A stretch of DNA of 7,471 nucleotides from Paracoccaceae bacterium (lineage in GTDB: Bacteria > Pseudomonadota > Alphaproteobacteria > Rhodobacterales > Rhodobacteraceae): assembly GCA_007123625.1 (NCBI GenBank), contig SKKS01000377.1:1-7471 (forward strand). Reading direction: 5' to 3'. Of the stretch, positions 1-5,826 are shown piece after piece. Within the stretch, counting starts at the first letter, position 1; every line of letters starts with the position of its first letter. The notes under the pieces were generated by a model. It worked only from the letters and a program-made list of their open reading frames with translations. It had not been told where the DNA came from and did no database searches. Position numbers and translations under genes: made by a program.

Positions 1-24
1 CCGCACGCCACACGGGCGCTTTTT
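1..24 (+). terminator. Rho-independent terminator, left arm cut by the window edge
   Basis: CGGGCGC at 13-19 is followed directly by TTTTT at 20-24. CCG at 1-3 can pair with CGG at 13-15, and the remaining GCGC at 16-19 would pair with bases just left of the window. A GC-rich stem ending in a T run is the standard intrinsic terminator on the plus strand. It implies a plus-strand gene ending shortly before base 1. The missing left arm is inferred, not seen. Confidence 0.6.
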
Positions 25-252
25 GCGTCAGCGCCTCCGCCCGCCTTCCGATGCCTATGCCAAAGCCAGAATTGCCACCAGATTCGAAGCCACATTCAAG
101 ACCAATTCCGGAAGCGGCGCGCTTCGGATGGTATCGCCGGGCGGCCCGCCCGCACCCCGCGCGTCGGACACGCGCAAAACCCGGTCCGACGCGCCGTCCA
201 AGCGGGCGAGCTCCGGTGCCCTCAGGGATCCCGTTCACCGCCCCCCAAACGC
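25..252. other. Non-coding stretch between convergent transcription units
   Basis: No convincing protein is seen on either strand. Open frames that cross this stretch are out-of-frame shadows of the ATP12 gene and lack domain-like composition. It lies between the terminator at 1-24 and the 3' end of the minus-strand ATP12 gene. It contains a strong 11-bp hairpin (159-194) and weaker ones: CGGGCG-GCC-CGCCCG at 138-152, and GAAGC-N5-GCTTC at 111-125. No tRNA-like fold was recognised. Confidence 0.6.
159..194. repeat. Perfect 11-bp inverted repeat (hairpin)
   Basis: GCGCGTCGGAC at 159-169 is exactly complementary to GTCCGACGCGC at 184-194, with a 14-base loop between. Neither side is followed by a T run, so it does not look like a standard intrinsic terminator. 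It sits between the ends of two convergent units and could be a bidirectional 3'-end structure or an RNA-stabilising element; the role is inference. Confidence 0.7.
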
Positions 253-288
253 CGCGCCAAGGACATGGCGCGACCTGGCCCTCAGGTC
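253..288 (-). terminator. Two adjacent hairpins at the end of the rluC-HAD-ATP12 operon
   Basis: GACCTG-N5-CAGGTC (272-288) is a perfect 6-bp stem spanning the ATP12 stop codon. CGCGCCA-N6-TGGCGCG (253-272) is a perfect 7-bp stem directly downstream on the minus strand. The minus strand then reads GCGTTTGGGG, so the T tract is very weak. The pair probably marks the 3' end of the operon transcript, but intrinsic termination is uncertain. Confidence 0.4.
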
Positions 289-998
289 CTTTGGCAGGCG
301 TCGAAAAAGCGCTTGGCGTCCAGAAATGCGCGGCGGCGGGCTTCGGTCATGTGCTGCGCTTCTTCGTCGGTGCCCCATTGCGCGATCTGCCAGTTCGTAT
401 CGACCTGTGCCGCGTCCCACAAATGCAACGGTGCGGCCCGGTCCGTGGCGGTGGCCAGGCCGATCACCAGCGATCCGGTCAGCGTGACCAGATCGTGAAA
501 CCCCGCCAATTCGAACGCCGACATGGCCGCCACCGGGACCCGCAGCGCGGCCAGCGCTTCGGGCCGTTGAGGCTGGTGCATCACGCCCGTGTGCACTGCC
601 AGCCACGCACCATAGCGGGTAGCCACCCAGTCCACCAGCGGGTCCCAGGCGGCGGCCTCGGCGGCGACCAGCCCCTCGGGCGCTTCGGCGCGGTAGCACA
701 CCAAGTCCGAATCGCCATAGTCGGCCAGCATGGCCACCACCTGCGGCATCTGGCCCTGCAACTTGTCGATGGCCGAGTTCGCGGCGCGGGTGGCGGGCAT
801 GGCTTCGGGGTCGATCACTTCGGCCTGCGCGCGCCACTCGGCGGCGATCAGCTCGGCCAGCGCGCGGGTCGGCACACACAGCGCCGCACGCGCCGGGGTA
901 CGCAGCGGGCGACCATCCAGATGCACGCCGAACCCGTCTTCGCCAGGGGCGACGGTCGCTTCGGCCCAGAAGCGGCGTTTGACCCAAGCGCCGCTCAT
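282..998 (-). CDS. ATP12-type F1-ATPase assembly chaperone
   Basis: This 238-residue protein belongs to the ATP12 family. In mitochondria ATP12 binds the free F1 alpha subunit and prevents its aggregation before it joins beta; the bacterial members are presumed to do the same in the cytoplasm. Family landmarks are visible: the N-terminal beta-rich part (about 5-45) with VHLDGRPLRTPAR, the segment DLVCYRAEAPEGL...WDPLVDW (98-124), and the C-terminal WQIAQWGTDEEA (203-214). The length suits an alphaproteobacterial member. The start is fixed by the ATGA overlap with the upstream HAD gene: its TGA is at 997-995 and this ATG at 998-996. No clear Shine-Dalgarno precedes this ATG, so translation probably depends on coupling. 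It is the last gene of the operon. Family assignment is firm; the function in this organism is by homology. Confidence 0.93.
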   Translation of the reverse strand: MSGAWVKRRFWAEATVAPGEDGFGVHLDGRPLRTPARAALCVPTRALAELIAAEWRAQAEVIDPEAMPATRAANSAIDKLQGQMPQVVAMLADYGDSDLVCYRAEAPEGLVAAEAAAWDPLVDWVATRYGAWLAVHTGVMHQPQRPEALAALRVPVAAMSAFELAGFHDLVTLTGSLVIGLATATDRAAPLHLWDAAQVDTNWQIAQWGTDEEAQHMTEARRRAFLDAKRFFDACQRT

Positions 999-1657
999 GC
1001 GGGCGCGCCCCAGACCCGATCCAGCGCGGCAGATAGCGCGTCAAACCGGTCGATCACGGCGACGGCACCGGCACGGTGCAGGTCCGCGACCGGGTGATAC
1101 CCCCAGCTGACCCCCACTGCCGCAAGCCCGGCCGCGCGCGCCATGTCCATGTCGAAGCTGGTATCGCCGATCATGACCGCGCGCTCGGCCGACACGCCGG
1201 TTTCGGCCAGCGCCGCGTGCAGCATGGAGGGGTGCGGCTTGGACGGGTGATCGTCCGCGACCTGCATGGTCACGAAGCGCCCCGCCAGCCCGTGCGCGTT
1301 CAGGAGCGCCAGCAACCCGCGGCGTGCCTTGCCGGTGGCGATGCCCAGCAACACCGAGGGGTCGCGGGCCAGTGCATCCAGCGCGTCCAGCGCCCCGGGG
1401 TAAAGCGGCGCCGCGTCCTGTAGCCGCATTCGGAAATACGCGGCGCGATACGCATCGACCAATGCCGCGCCATCGGCTTCGGGCGCCAGTCGCGCCATGG
1501 CCACAGGCAGCGACAACCCGACGATGCCCAGCACCTTGGTCCGCGGCGGCAAGGGCACGCCCACCGTATCGAACGCCTCGGCCATCGCGCCAAGGATCAG
1601 CTCCTGGCTGTCCACCAGCGTACCGTCCACGTCGAACACCACCAGCCGCAGGGTCAT
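995..1657 (-). CDS. HAD-superfamily hydrolase (phosphoglycolate phosphatase-like)
   Basis: This 220-residue protein is a cytoplasmic HAD-family Mg-dependent phosphatase with a helical C1 cap. All four HAD motifs are present: motif I FDVDGTLVDS (nucleophile D9, acid/base D11), motif II around T108 in GIATGK, motif III K140 in HPSKPHPSM, and motif IV GDTSFDMDMA (D165, D169). The closest named groups are phosphoglycolate phosphatase (Gph) and beta-phosphoglucomutase-like enzymes. Substrate cannot be told from sequence, so no symbol is given. The start at 1657 overlaps the rluC stop as ATGA, and GAGGA lies 6 bases upstream (minus strand, 1668-1664). Its own stop overlaps the ATP12 start the same way. 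The position between rluC and ATP12 is, from memory, a recurring arrangement in Rhodobacterales. Confidence 0.92.
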   Translation of the reverse strand: MTLRLVVFDVDGTLVDSQELILGAMAEAFDTVGVPLPPRTKVLGIVGLSLPVAMARLAPEADGAALVDAYRAAYFRMRLQDAAPLYPGALDALDALARDPSVLLGIATGKARRGLLALLNAHGLAGRFVTMQVADDHPSKPHPSMLHAALAETGVSAERAVMIGDTSFDMDMARAAGLAAVGVSWGYHPVADLHRAGAVAVIDRFDALSAALDRVWGAPA

Positions 1658-2694
1658 TGCGCGTCCTCGTCGAAGGGGTCGGCGGGCACGTCGCGTTCCG
1701 ACCAGCCCAGCGTGGCCCAGGTCCGCGCCATATGCTCGGGCAGCGGCGCGGTCAGGGTGACGAGTTCGCCGGTCACCGGATGCTCGAAGCGCAGCATGCG
1801 CGCGTGCAGGTGCAGCTTGCGGCTGATCTCGCCGCCCAGTTGGGCGCCCCAGCCATCGCCCGGGTTGTCCTGCCCCGAGCCACCGTATTTTCCGTCCCCC
1901 ACAACCGGATGGCCCACCTCGGCCATATGCGCGCGTAACTGGTGCGTCCGGCCCGTGACCGGAACCAGCGCCATCCAGGCCGCGCGGCTTCCCAGCGCCG
2001 ACAGGACCGCATAGTCGGTGGTGGCGCGCTTGGCGCCCGAAGTGCTTTCGACCGCATCCGGGTGGACACAGCGCATCTTTTCGGCGCGCGGCCCGCCGGC
2101 CTTGACCAGTCCGTATCGGATAGTGCCCATGCGCGGACTGGGCACCCCAGCCACCACCGCCCAGTAAAGCTTGCGCGTCGCACGGTGGCGGAATGCCTCG
2201 GTCAGGCGCCGGGCCACGCGCGGCGTGCGTGCCAGCAGCAAAATCCCCGAGGTGTCGCGATCCAGCCGGTGTACCAGCACCGGGCGTTCCTTGTAGTCGA
2301 ACATCAACGCCGGAGTCAGCCCATCGACATGGCGCTGGCCCTGCCCGCTGCCACCCTGGCTGGGCAGCCCCGGCGGCTTGTTCAGCGCGATGATGTGCTG
2401 GTCCTTCCACAACACCGCGGCCCGGATCATGGCGGCATCGGTGTCCGTGGGTCCCTCGCGCGCGGGCACGGGCGCGGCGGCCGGGATGTCAGGCATCGGC
2501 GGCAGGCGCACGACCTGCCCGGCGTCGATCCGGCTGCTGGCCTTGACGCGCCCGCCATCGATGCGGATTTCGCCCTTGCGGCAGGCTTTTTCAACCCATC
2601 CCTGGGTCAGCTGCGGGAAGCGTCGCTTCAGCCAGCGGTCCAGCCGCTGGTCGCCGTCGTCAGGGCCGACGGTCAGGGTCTGCACACCGCTCAT
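1654..2694 (-). CDS. rluC: RluA-family 23S rRNA pseudouridine synthase (RluC type)
   Basis: This 346-residue enzyme isomerises uridine to pseudouridine in 23S rRNA (RluC acts at 955/2504/2580 in E. coli). An N-terminal S4 RNA-binding domain (about 15-65, QRLDRWLKRRFPQL...KGEIRIDGGRVK) precedes the RluA catalytic domain. The catalytic Asp is D145 in HRLDRDTSG, and VTGRTHQLRAHM (246-257) and the conserved ALNKPPGLPSQGG (103-115) are also present. A Gly/Asp-rich insert at about 271-288 separates GDGKYGG from the last motif, KLHLHARMLRF. The frame stays open 47 codons further upstream, but the S4 domain begins right after MSGVQ, so 2694 is chosen. This ATG has no good Shine-Dalgarno and overlaps the stop of a 13-codon ORF. 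It is the first recognisable gene of the operon. The RluC versus RluD/RluA label is by overall likeness. Confidence 0.93.
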   Translation of the reverse strand: MSGVQTLTVGPDDGDQRLDRWLKRRFPQLTQGWVEKACRKGEIRIDGGRVKASSRIDAGQVVRLPPMPDIPAAAPVPAREGPTDTDAAMIRAAVLWKDQHIIALNKPPGLPSQGGSGQGQRHVDGLTPALMFDYKERPVLVHRLDRDTSGILLLARTPRVARRLTEAFRHRATRKLYWAVVAGVPSPRMGTIRYGLVKAGGPRAEKMRCVHPDAVESTSGAKRATTDYAVLSALGSRAAWMALVPVTGRTHQLRAHMAEVGHPVVGDGKYGGSGQDNPGDGWGAQLGGEISRKLHLHARMLRFEHPVTGELVTLTAPLPEHMARTWATLGWSERDVPADPFDEDAQ

Positions 2695-2732
2695 GGGCGG
2701 GCTTCGCGGGATATGGATATGGGCTGGGTCAT
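2691..2732 (-). CDS. Possible 13-codon leader ORF coupled to rluC
   Basis: ATG at 2732-2730 opens a 13-codon frame (MTQPISISREARP) whose TGA (2693-2691) overlaps the rluC ATG (2694-2692) as ATGA. A purine-rich GGGAAGGGAAG tract (minus strand, 2747-2737) lies just upstream, with AAGG about 8 bases before the ATG, whereas rluC itself has no visible Shine-Dalgarno. This arrangement would deliver ribosomes to rluC by termination-reinitiation. The peptide resembles nothing known and shows no run of one amino acid that would suggest attenuation. It may be a chance frame; the matching overlaps at the next two junctions make it worth recording. Confidence 0.4.
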   Translation of the reverse strand: MTQPISISREARP

Positions 2733-2762
2733 GGCGCTTCCCTTCCCGTGCCGGGGGCGACT

Positions 2763-2768
2763 TGTCAA
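2763..2768 (-). promoter_or_regulatory. Consensus -35 element TTGACA upstream of rluC
   Basis: The minus strand reads TTGACA at 2768-2763, a perfect sigma-70 -35 hexamer, 31 bases before the leader ATG. No recognisable TATAAT-like -10 stands 16-18 bases downstream (the position is GC-rich), so it is only a candidate promoter of the rluC-HAD-ATP12 operon. Alphaproteobacterial -10 elements are often poorly conserved. Confidence 0.35.
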
Positions 2769-2782
2769 CCGTTCCCGGCGCA

Positions 2783-2803
2783 GATGCCGCCGAAGCGGCC
2801 ATC
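2783..2803 (-). terminator. UUCG-tetraloop hairpin downstream of uvrC
   Basis: On the minus strand GCCGC-TTCG-GCGGC (2799-2786) forms a 5-bp stem closed by a C(UUCG)G tetraloop, an exceptionally stable RNA loop. It is extended by GAT/ATC across a one-base bulge. It lies 54 bases after the uvrC stop and before the rluC -35, so it may mark the uvrC transcript end. No T run follows, so intrinsic termination is doubtful. Confidence 0.35.
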
Positions 2804-2856
2804 GGGCCCGCGCGCCGAGCGACAGGACGCCGCAACTGCGCAAGCCCCGCACCCCG

Positions 2857-4731
2857 TCAGTCGCGTGTGTGGAAATGGTCGTGGATCGTCTGCGCCATGG
2901 CCTCGGATATGCCCGGCACGGCCTTGAGATCCGCCAGCCCCGCCCGTGTCACCGCCTTGGCCGAACCGAAATGCGCCAGCAACGCCCGCTTGCGCGCCGC
3001 GCCCACGCCCGGCACATCGTCCAGCGGGGTCGCGCCCACGGTCTTGCCGCGTTTCGCGCGGTGGGCGCCGATTGCGAAGCGGTGCGCTTCGTCCCGCAGG
3101 CGCTGGATGAAATAAAGCACCGGGTCGTTGCGGCCCAGCGCAAAGGCGCGCGCGCCGGGGCGGTGGAATTCCTCCTTGCCGTGGTCGCGGTCCACCCCCT
3201 TGGCAACGCCGACCAGCGGCACATCATCCACGCCCAGATCGGCCAGCACCTGCGCCACCGCCGCGACCTGCCCAGCGCCGCCGTCGATCAGCAGCAGATC
3301 GGGCCATGTGTCGCTTTCGCGGTCCGGGTCCTCGCGCTGCAGACGCTCGAACCGGCGCTTGAGCATGGCCTTCATCATGCCCAGATCGTCGCCCGCCGTC
3401 ACCTCGCCGTCCTTGAAATTGAACTTGCGGTACTGGCTCTTGATGTATCCCTCAGGCCCCGCCACGATCAGCGCGCCCACCGCATTCGCCCCCTGGATGT
3501 GCGAGTTGTCATAGACCTCGACACGCTGCGGCGGGGCGTCCAGATCGAAGGCATCGGCCAGCCCGGCCAGCAGCTTCGACTGCGCCGCGCCTTCGGCCAT
3601 GCGCCGACCCAGGCTTTCGCGCGCATTGCGCAGGGCGTTGGCCACAAGCTCGACCTTCTCGCCGCGCAGGGGCACGGCCAGCTCCACCTTGCGCCCGGCG
3701 CGATCGCTCAGGATCTCGGTCAGAAGCGCCTCGTCCTCGGGCGGGTGCGACAGCAGGATCAGGCGCGGCGGCTCCTTGTCGTCATAGAACTGCGCCAGAA
3801 ACGCCTGAAGGATTTCGGGCGCTTCGGCCCCAGCCCCGGTGCGCGGATAGAAATCACGGTTGCCCCAGCTCTGGTTCGCGCGGATGAAAAACACCTGCAC
3901 GCAGGCCGCCCCCCCTTCAAGATGCAGCGCGATCACATCGGCCTCGGCCACGCTGCGGGGGTTGATGCCTTGCGTCTGCTGTACGTTGGTCAGCGCCCGG
4001 ATGCGGTCGCGCAAAGCGGCGGCTCGCTCGAATTCCATCGCATCGGCCGCGGCCTGCATCTCCTCAGCCAGCTGGGCCTGGATCTTCGTGCTGCGCCCTG
4101 ACAGGAAGCGCTCGGCATCGGCCACCAGCGCGGCATACTCGGCTTCGCTTACATACCCCACGCAGGGCGCAGCGCAGCGCTTGATCTGATACAAAAGGCA
4201 GGGACGCGTGCGGCTGTTGAACACCGAATCGGTGCAGGTGCGCAGCAGGAACGCGCGCTGCAACTGGTTCAGTGTGCGGTTCACGGCCCCCGCACTGGCG
4301 AATGGACCAAAGTAGCGCCCCTTGACCGACTTGCGCCCCCGATGCTTGCGCAACTGCGGAAACGGGTGGTCCTGCGGCAGCAGGATGTTCGGGAAGCTCT
4401 TGTCGTCGCGCAGAAGCACGTTGTAGCGCGGCTTCAACTGCTTGATCAGGTTCTGCTCGAGCAGCAGCGCCTCGGTTTCCGTGCGGGTGCTCAGGAACAT
4501 CATGTCGGCGGTTTCGGAAATCATCCGCGCGATCCGCCCCGAGTGCCCTGTGGGTCGGGCATAGTTCGAAACCCGCGCGCGCAACTGCCGCGCCTTGCCA
4601 ACGTACAGCACCTCGGACTGGGCGTTCAGCATGCGATAGACGCCGGGCGAGTTGTCCAGCGTGCGCAAATATGACTGGATGCACGCATGCCCCACAAGGG
4701 GCGCACCGGTGTCTGAGTTCGTCTGATCCAT
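2857..4731 (-). CDS. uvrC: UvrABC excinuclease subunit C
   Basis: This 624-residue protein is the nuclease of nucleotide excision repair, cutting 3' then 5' of a lesion in the UvrB-DNA complex. Domains in order: GIY-YIG nuclease (about 28-109; PGVYRM, VLYVGKA), then a Cys region with C166, C178, C186 and C190 matching the four-cysteine Fe-S cluster pattern described for UvrC. Next come the UVR/UvrB-binding motif (about 215-250; AMEFERAAALRDRI) and the RNase H-like nuclease with D408 in YDNSHIQG, D483 in LLIDGGAGQ and H550 in RDEAHRFAIGAHR. Tandem helix-hairpin-helix motifs follow (about 569-620; DDVPGVGAARK, LKAVPGISEAMA). Length is normal. The frame continues 59 codons upstream, but that part is low-complexity non-family sequence; ATG 4731 has CGGAG 5 bases upstream. 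Transcribed alone, 162 bases before rluC. Confidence 0.97.
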   Translation of the reverse strand: MDQTNSDTGAPLVGHACIQSYLRTLDNSPGVYRMLNAQSEVLYVGKARQLRARVSNYARPTGHSGRIARMISETADMMFLSTRTETEALLLEQNLIKQLKPRYNVLLRDDKSFPNILLPQDHPFPQLRKHRGRKSVKGRYFGPFASAGAVNRTLNQLQRAFLLRTCTDSVFNSRTRPCLLYQIKRCAAPCVGYVSEAEYAALVADAERFLSGRSTKIQAQLAEEMQAAADAMEFERAAALRDRIRALTNVQQTQGINPRSVAEADVIALHLEGGAACVQVFFIRANQSWGNRDFYPRTGAGAEAPEILQAFLAQFYDDKEPPRLILLSHPPEDEALLTEILSDRAGRKVELAVPLRGEKVELVANALRNARESLGRRMAEGAAQSKLLAGLADAFDLDAPPQRVEVYDNSHIQGANAVGALIVAGPEGYIKSQYRKFNFKDGEVTAGDDLGMMKAMLKRRFERLQREDPDRESDTWPDLLLIDGGAGQVAAVAQVLADLGVDDVPLVGVAKGVDRDHGKEEFHRPGARAFALGRNDPVLYFIQRLRDEAHRFAIGAHRAKRGKTVGATPLDDVPGVGAARKRALLAHFGSAKAVTRAGLADLKAVPGISEAMAQTIHDHFHTRD

Positions 4732-4736
4732 GGCCG

Positions 4737-4741
4737 CTCCG
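4737..4741 (-). promoter_or_regulatory. Shine-Dalgarno site that sets the uvrC start
   Basis: The minus strand reads CGGAG at 4741-4737, 5 bases before ATG 4731. This supports MDQTNSD as the N terminus over the in-frame ATG at 4908, which would add 59 non-conserved residues and read through the DnaA box. Confidence 0.6.
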
Positions 4742-4812
4742 AAGGTCAGTGATTCTGCCACTGGCTGCAACGTACCCGAGGGGTTTACAAGTGATAAGCT
4801 ATCCCCGGTTTC

Positions 4813-4821
4813 TGTGGATAA
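4813..4821. promoter_or_regulatory. Perfect DnaA box with a degenerate neighbour
   Basis: TGTGGATAA is the exact reverse complement of the DnaA box TTATCCACA. It belongs to CTGTGGATAACT (4812-4823), followed head-to-tail by the degenerate copy CTGTGGGAAGGT (4824-4835, 8 of 12 identical). A weak 6/9 match, CTATCCCCG, lies at 4799-4807. The box is 82 bases upstream of the uvrC start. A single strong box fits DnaA-dependent transcription control or DnaA titration better than a full origin; this is inference. Confidence 0.55.
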
Positions 4822-4902
4822 CTCTGTGGGAAGGTTTCCGACAAAGGTGGATTTCCCTTGAATCCCTTCGCCCTCAACGGACTGCACAAAAAATAGGCAA
4901 TT

Positions 4903-4932
4903 TTGCAACCGGTTGATTTTACTTCATATAAA
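4903..4932 (+). promoter_or_regulatory. Candidate sigma-70 promoter for the ClpP-like gene cluster
   Basis: TTGCAA (4903-4908), an 18-base spacer and TATAAA (4927-4932) form a plausible promoter in an AT-rich setting on the plus strand. The perfect 10-bp palindrome CAACCGGTTG (4906-4915) overlaps the -35 and the spacer start, a typical place for a repressor site. Transcription from here would give a 5' leader of roughly 215 bases before ATG 5154. Confidence 0.45.
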
Positions 4933-5017
4933 TCTGCGCTCACGGCAAGCCTCTGAATCTCATATCGTTTTTGCGTCAGAAATATTACGGGTTTGTGAGC
5001 GGTGCAAAACTTCGCCG

Positions 5018-5032
5018 GAACAGGGCGCGAAC
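5018..5032. promoter_or_regulatory. LexA-type SOS box GAAC-N7-GAAC
   Basis: GAAC (5018-5021) and GAAC (5029-5032) are direct repeats separated by exactly 7 bases; on the minus strand this reads GTTC-N7-GTTC. That is the LexA-binding motif established for alphaproteobacteria such as Rhodobacter, where it controls recA and uvrA. It lies 287 bases before uvrC and 122 bases before the ClpP-like gene, just upstream of a minus-strand TAATAT hexamer (4987-4982). Which gene it would control is not clear, and the half-sites are short enough for a chance match. Confidence 0.45.
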
Positions 5033-5153
5033 ATGCCCGATTGAACGCATCGCGCGGGTCTCTACCCTGGCACGATCCCCTTGGAACGCCCCGTCACCGG
5101 TTTGTGAAAACGCGATGCTGGCGCCGACGCGCAACCTGCCACAAGGTATCTGC

Positions 5154-5780
5154 ATGACCCGCCGCACGCGCCCTATCGACGAAACCGTGTTGCTGGCCCT
5201 TTTGGGCTGTGCCCTCGGGGCTTTGGGCATCATCGGCTTCGCGCTGGCGCGGACCGAACCGCTGCGCCCGGCGCCCATCGTGATCCCACCCCCCGACTTC
5301 ACGCTCCAGCTGTCCACCGACGGGCGCGACCTGACGTTTGCTGGCACGGTGGATTTCGGCCTGACCGAAGCGCTGGGGCGCATGCTGGGCGCGCATCCGG
5401 GCGTGCAGCGCATCCTGCTAGAAAGCGGCGGCGGCAGCATCGCGGAAGCGCGCGGCGCGGTGCGCGTGATCCGCGAACACGCGCTGGCCACGCATGTGGA
5501 CGGGCATTGCGCCTCGGCCTGCGCGCTGATCTTCGTCGGCGGCATCCGCCGCAGCATGGGATCCACCGCACGGGTGGGATTTCATGGCTACTCGGTGCCG
5601 ATGCACAATTCCTATGGCATGATCGACCCGCAGGCCGAAATGCTGCGCGACATGGCGATCTACCGCGCGCAGGCGGTGGCAGAGCCCTTCATCGCCATCC
5701 TGTCGTCGCTGCCGCGCGTACCCATGTGGTACCCGGAACCCGCCGAGCTGCGCACCGCCGGGGTGCTGACCGCACCGTGA
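5154..5780 (+). CDS. Membrane-anchored ClpP-like putative periplasmic protease
   Basis: This 208-residue protein has a short basic N terminus, one membrane segment (about 11-32, TVLLALLGCALGALGIIGFALA) and a Pro-rich linker (36-48), so the rest is probably periplasmic. The remainder resembles the ClpP/crotonase fold of uncharacterised periplasmic proteins (COG3904-like). It has LLESGGGSIAEARGAVRVIRE (88-108), the GHCASACALIFVGG segment with candidate nucleophile S121, and candidate base H144 in VGFHGY, 23 residues later as in ClpP. C119 and C123 flank the Ser. A third acid residue is not obvious (D158 and D166 are possible). ATG 5154 is chosen for AAGG 7 bases upstream and because the membrane segment begins right after; the frame opens at 4971. 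Substrate unknown. It leads a co-oriented group with the next two genes. Confidence 0.8.
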   Translation: MTRRTRPIDETVLLALLGCALGALGIIGFALARTEPLRPAPIVIPPPDFTLQLSTDGRDLTFAGTVDFGLTEALGRMLGAHPGVQRILLESGGGSIAEARGAVRVIREHALATHVDGHCASACALIFVGGIRRSMGSTARVGFHGYSVPMHNSYGMIDPQAEMLRDMAIYRAQAVAEPFIAILSSLPRVPMWYPEPAELRTAGVLTAP

Positions 5781-5826
5781 GCGCCTTGCGCTTGCACAGC
5801 CGCGCGTTTTGCGCGACGCATGGGGC

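Larger units (their letters stand above)
4742..5153. other. Divergent intergenic region rich in regulatory motifs
   Basis: About 410 bases separate the divergent uvrC and ClpP-like genes, with no recognisable gene inside. The central part (about 4885-4990) is much richer in A+T than its surroundings. It holds a DnaA box (4813-4821), a plus-strand promoter candidate with a palindrome (4903-4932) and a LexA-type repeat (5018-5032). It also has a TAATAT minus-strand -10-like hexamer (4987-4982) and GANTC (CcrM-type) sites at 4751, 4860 and 4955. An in-frame upstream ATG at 4971 for the ClpP-like gene exists, but the intervening residues look non-coding. Confidence 0.6.

Noticed and set aside
51..1097. 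Long plus-strand frame opposite ATP12 and the HAD gene
   Set aside because: It is a shadow frame typical of high-GC DNA, rich in Arg/His/Gly with no domain, opposite two clear family members.
2695..2835. Longer RluC starting at 2835
   Set aside because: The added 47 residues are not S4-like, and the S4 domain begins just after MSGVQ at 2694.
1942..4101. 719-codon plus-strand frame opposite rluC and uvrC
   Set aside because: It is antisense to two conserved enzymes and the intergenic gap, with low-complexity composition; a high-GC artefact.
4732..4908. N-terminal extension of UvrC starting at ATG 4908
   Set aside because: The 59 extra residues are unlike UvrC, cross the DnaA box and AT-rich DNA, and ATG 4731 has a good ribosome site.
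4799..4990. Full chromosomal replication origin upstream of uvrC
   Set aside because: There is only one perfect DnaA box and no cluster of strong boxes or origin-linked genes; kept only as a DnaA-site finding.
5017..5041. EcfG-type promoter GGAAC-N16-CGAT
   Set aside because: The -10 part differs from CGTT, and the GAAC is better explained by the GAAC-N7-GAAC repeat.
4971..5153. Longer ClpP-like protein starting at 4971
   Set aside because: The extra 61 residues are Arg/Cys-rich with no domain, would bury the membrane segment, and no ribosome site is visible; 5154 has AAGG and leads straight into the membrane segment.
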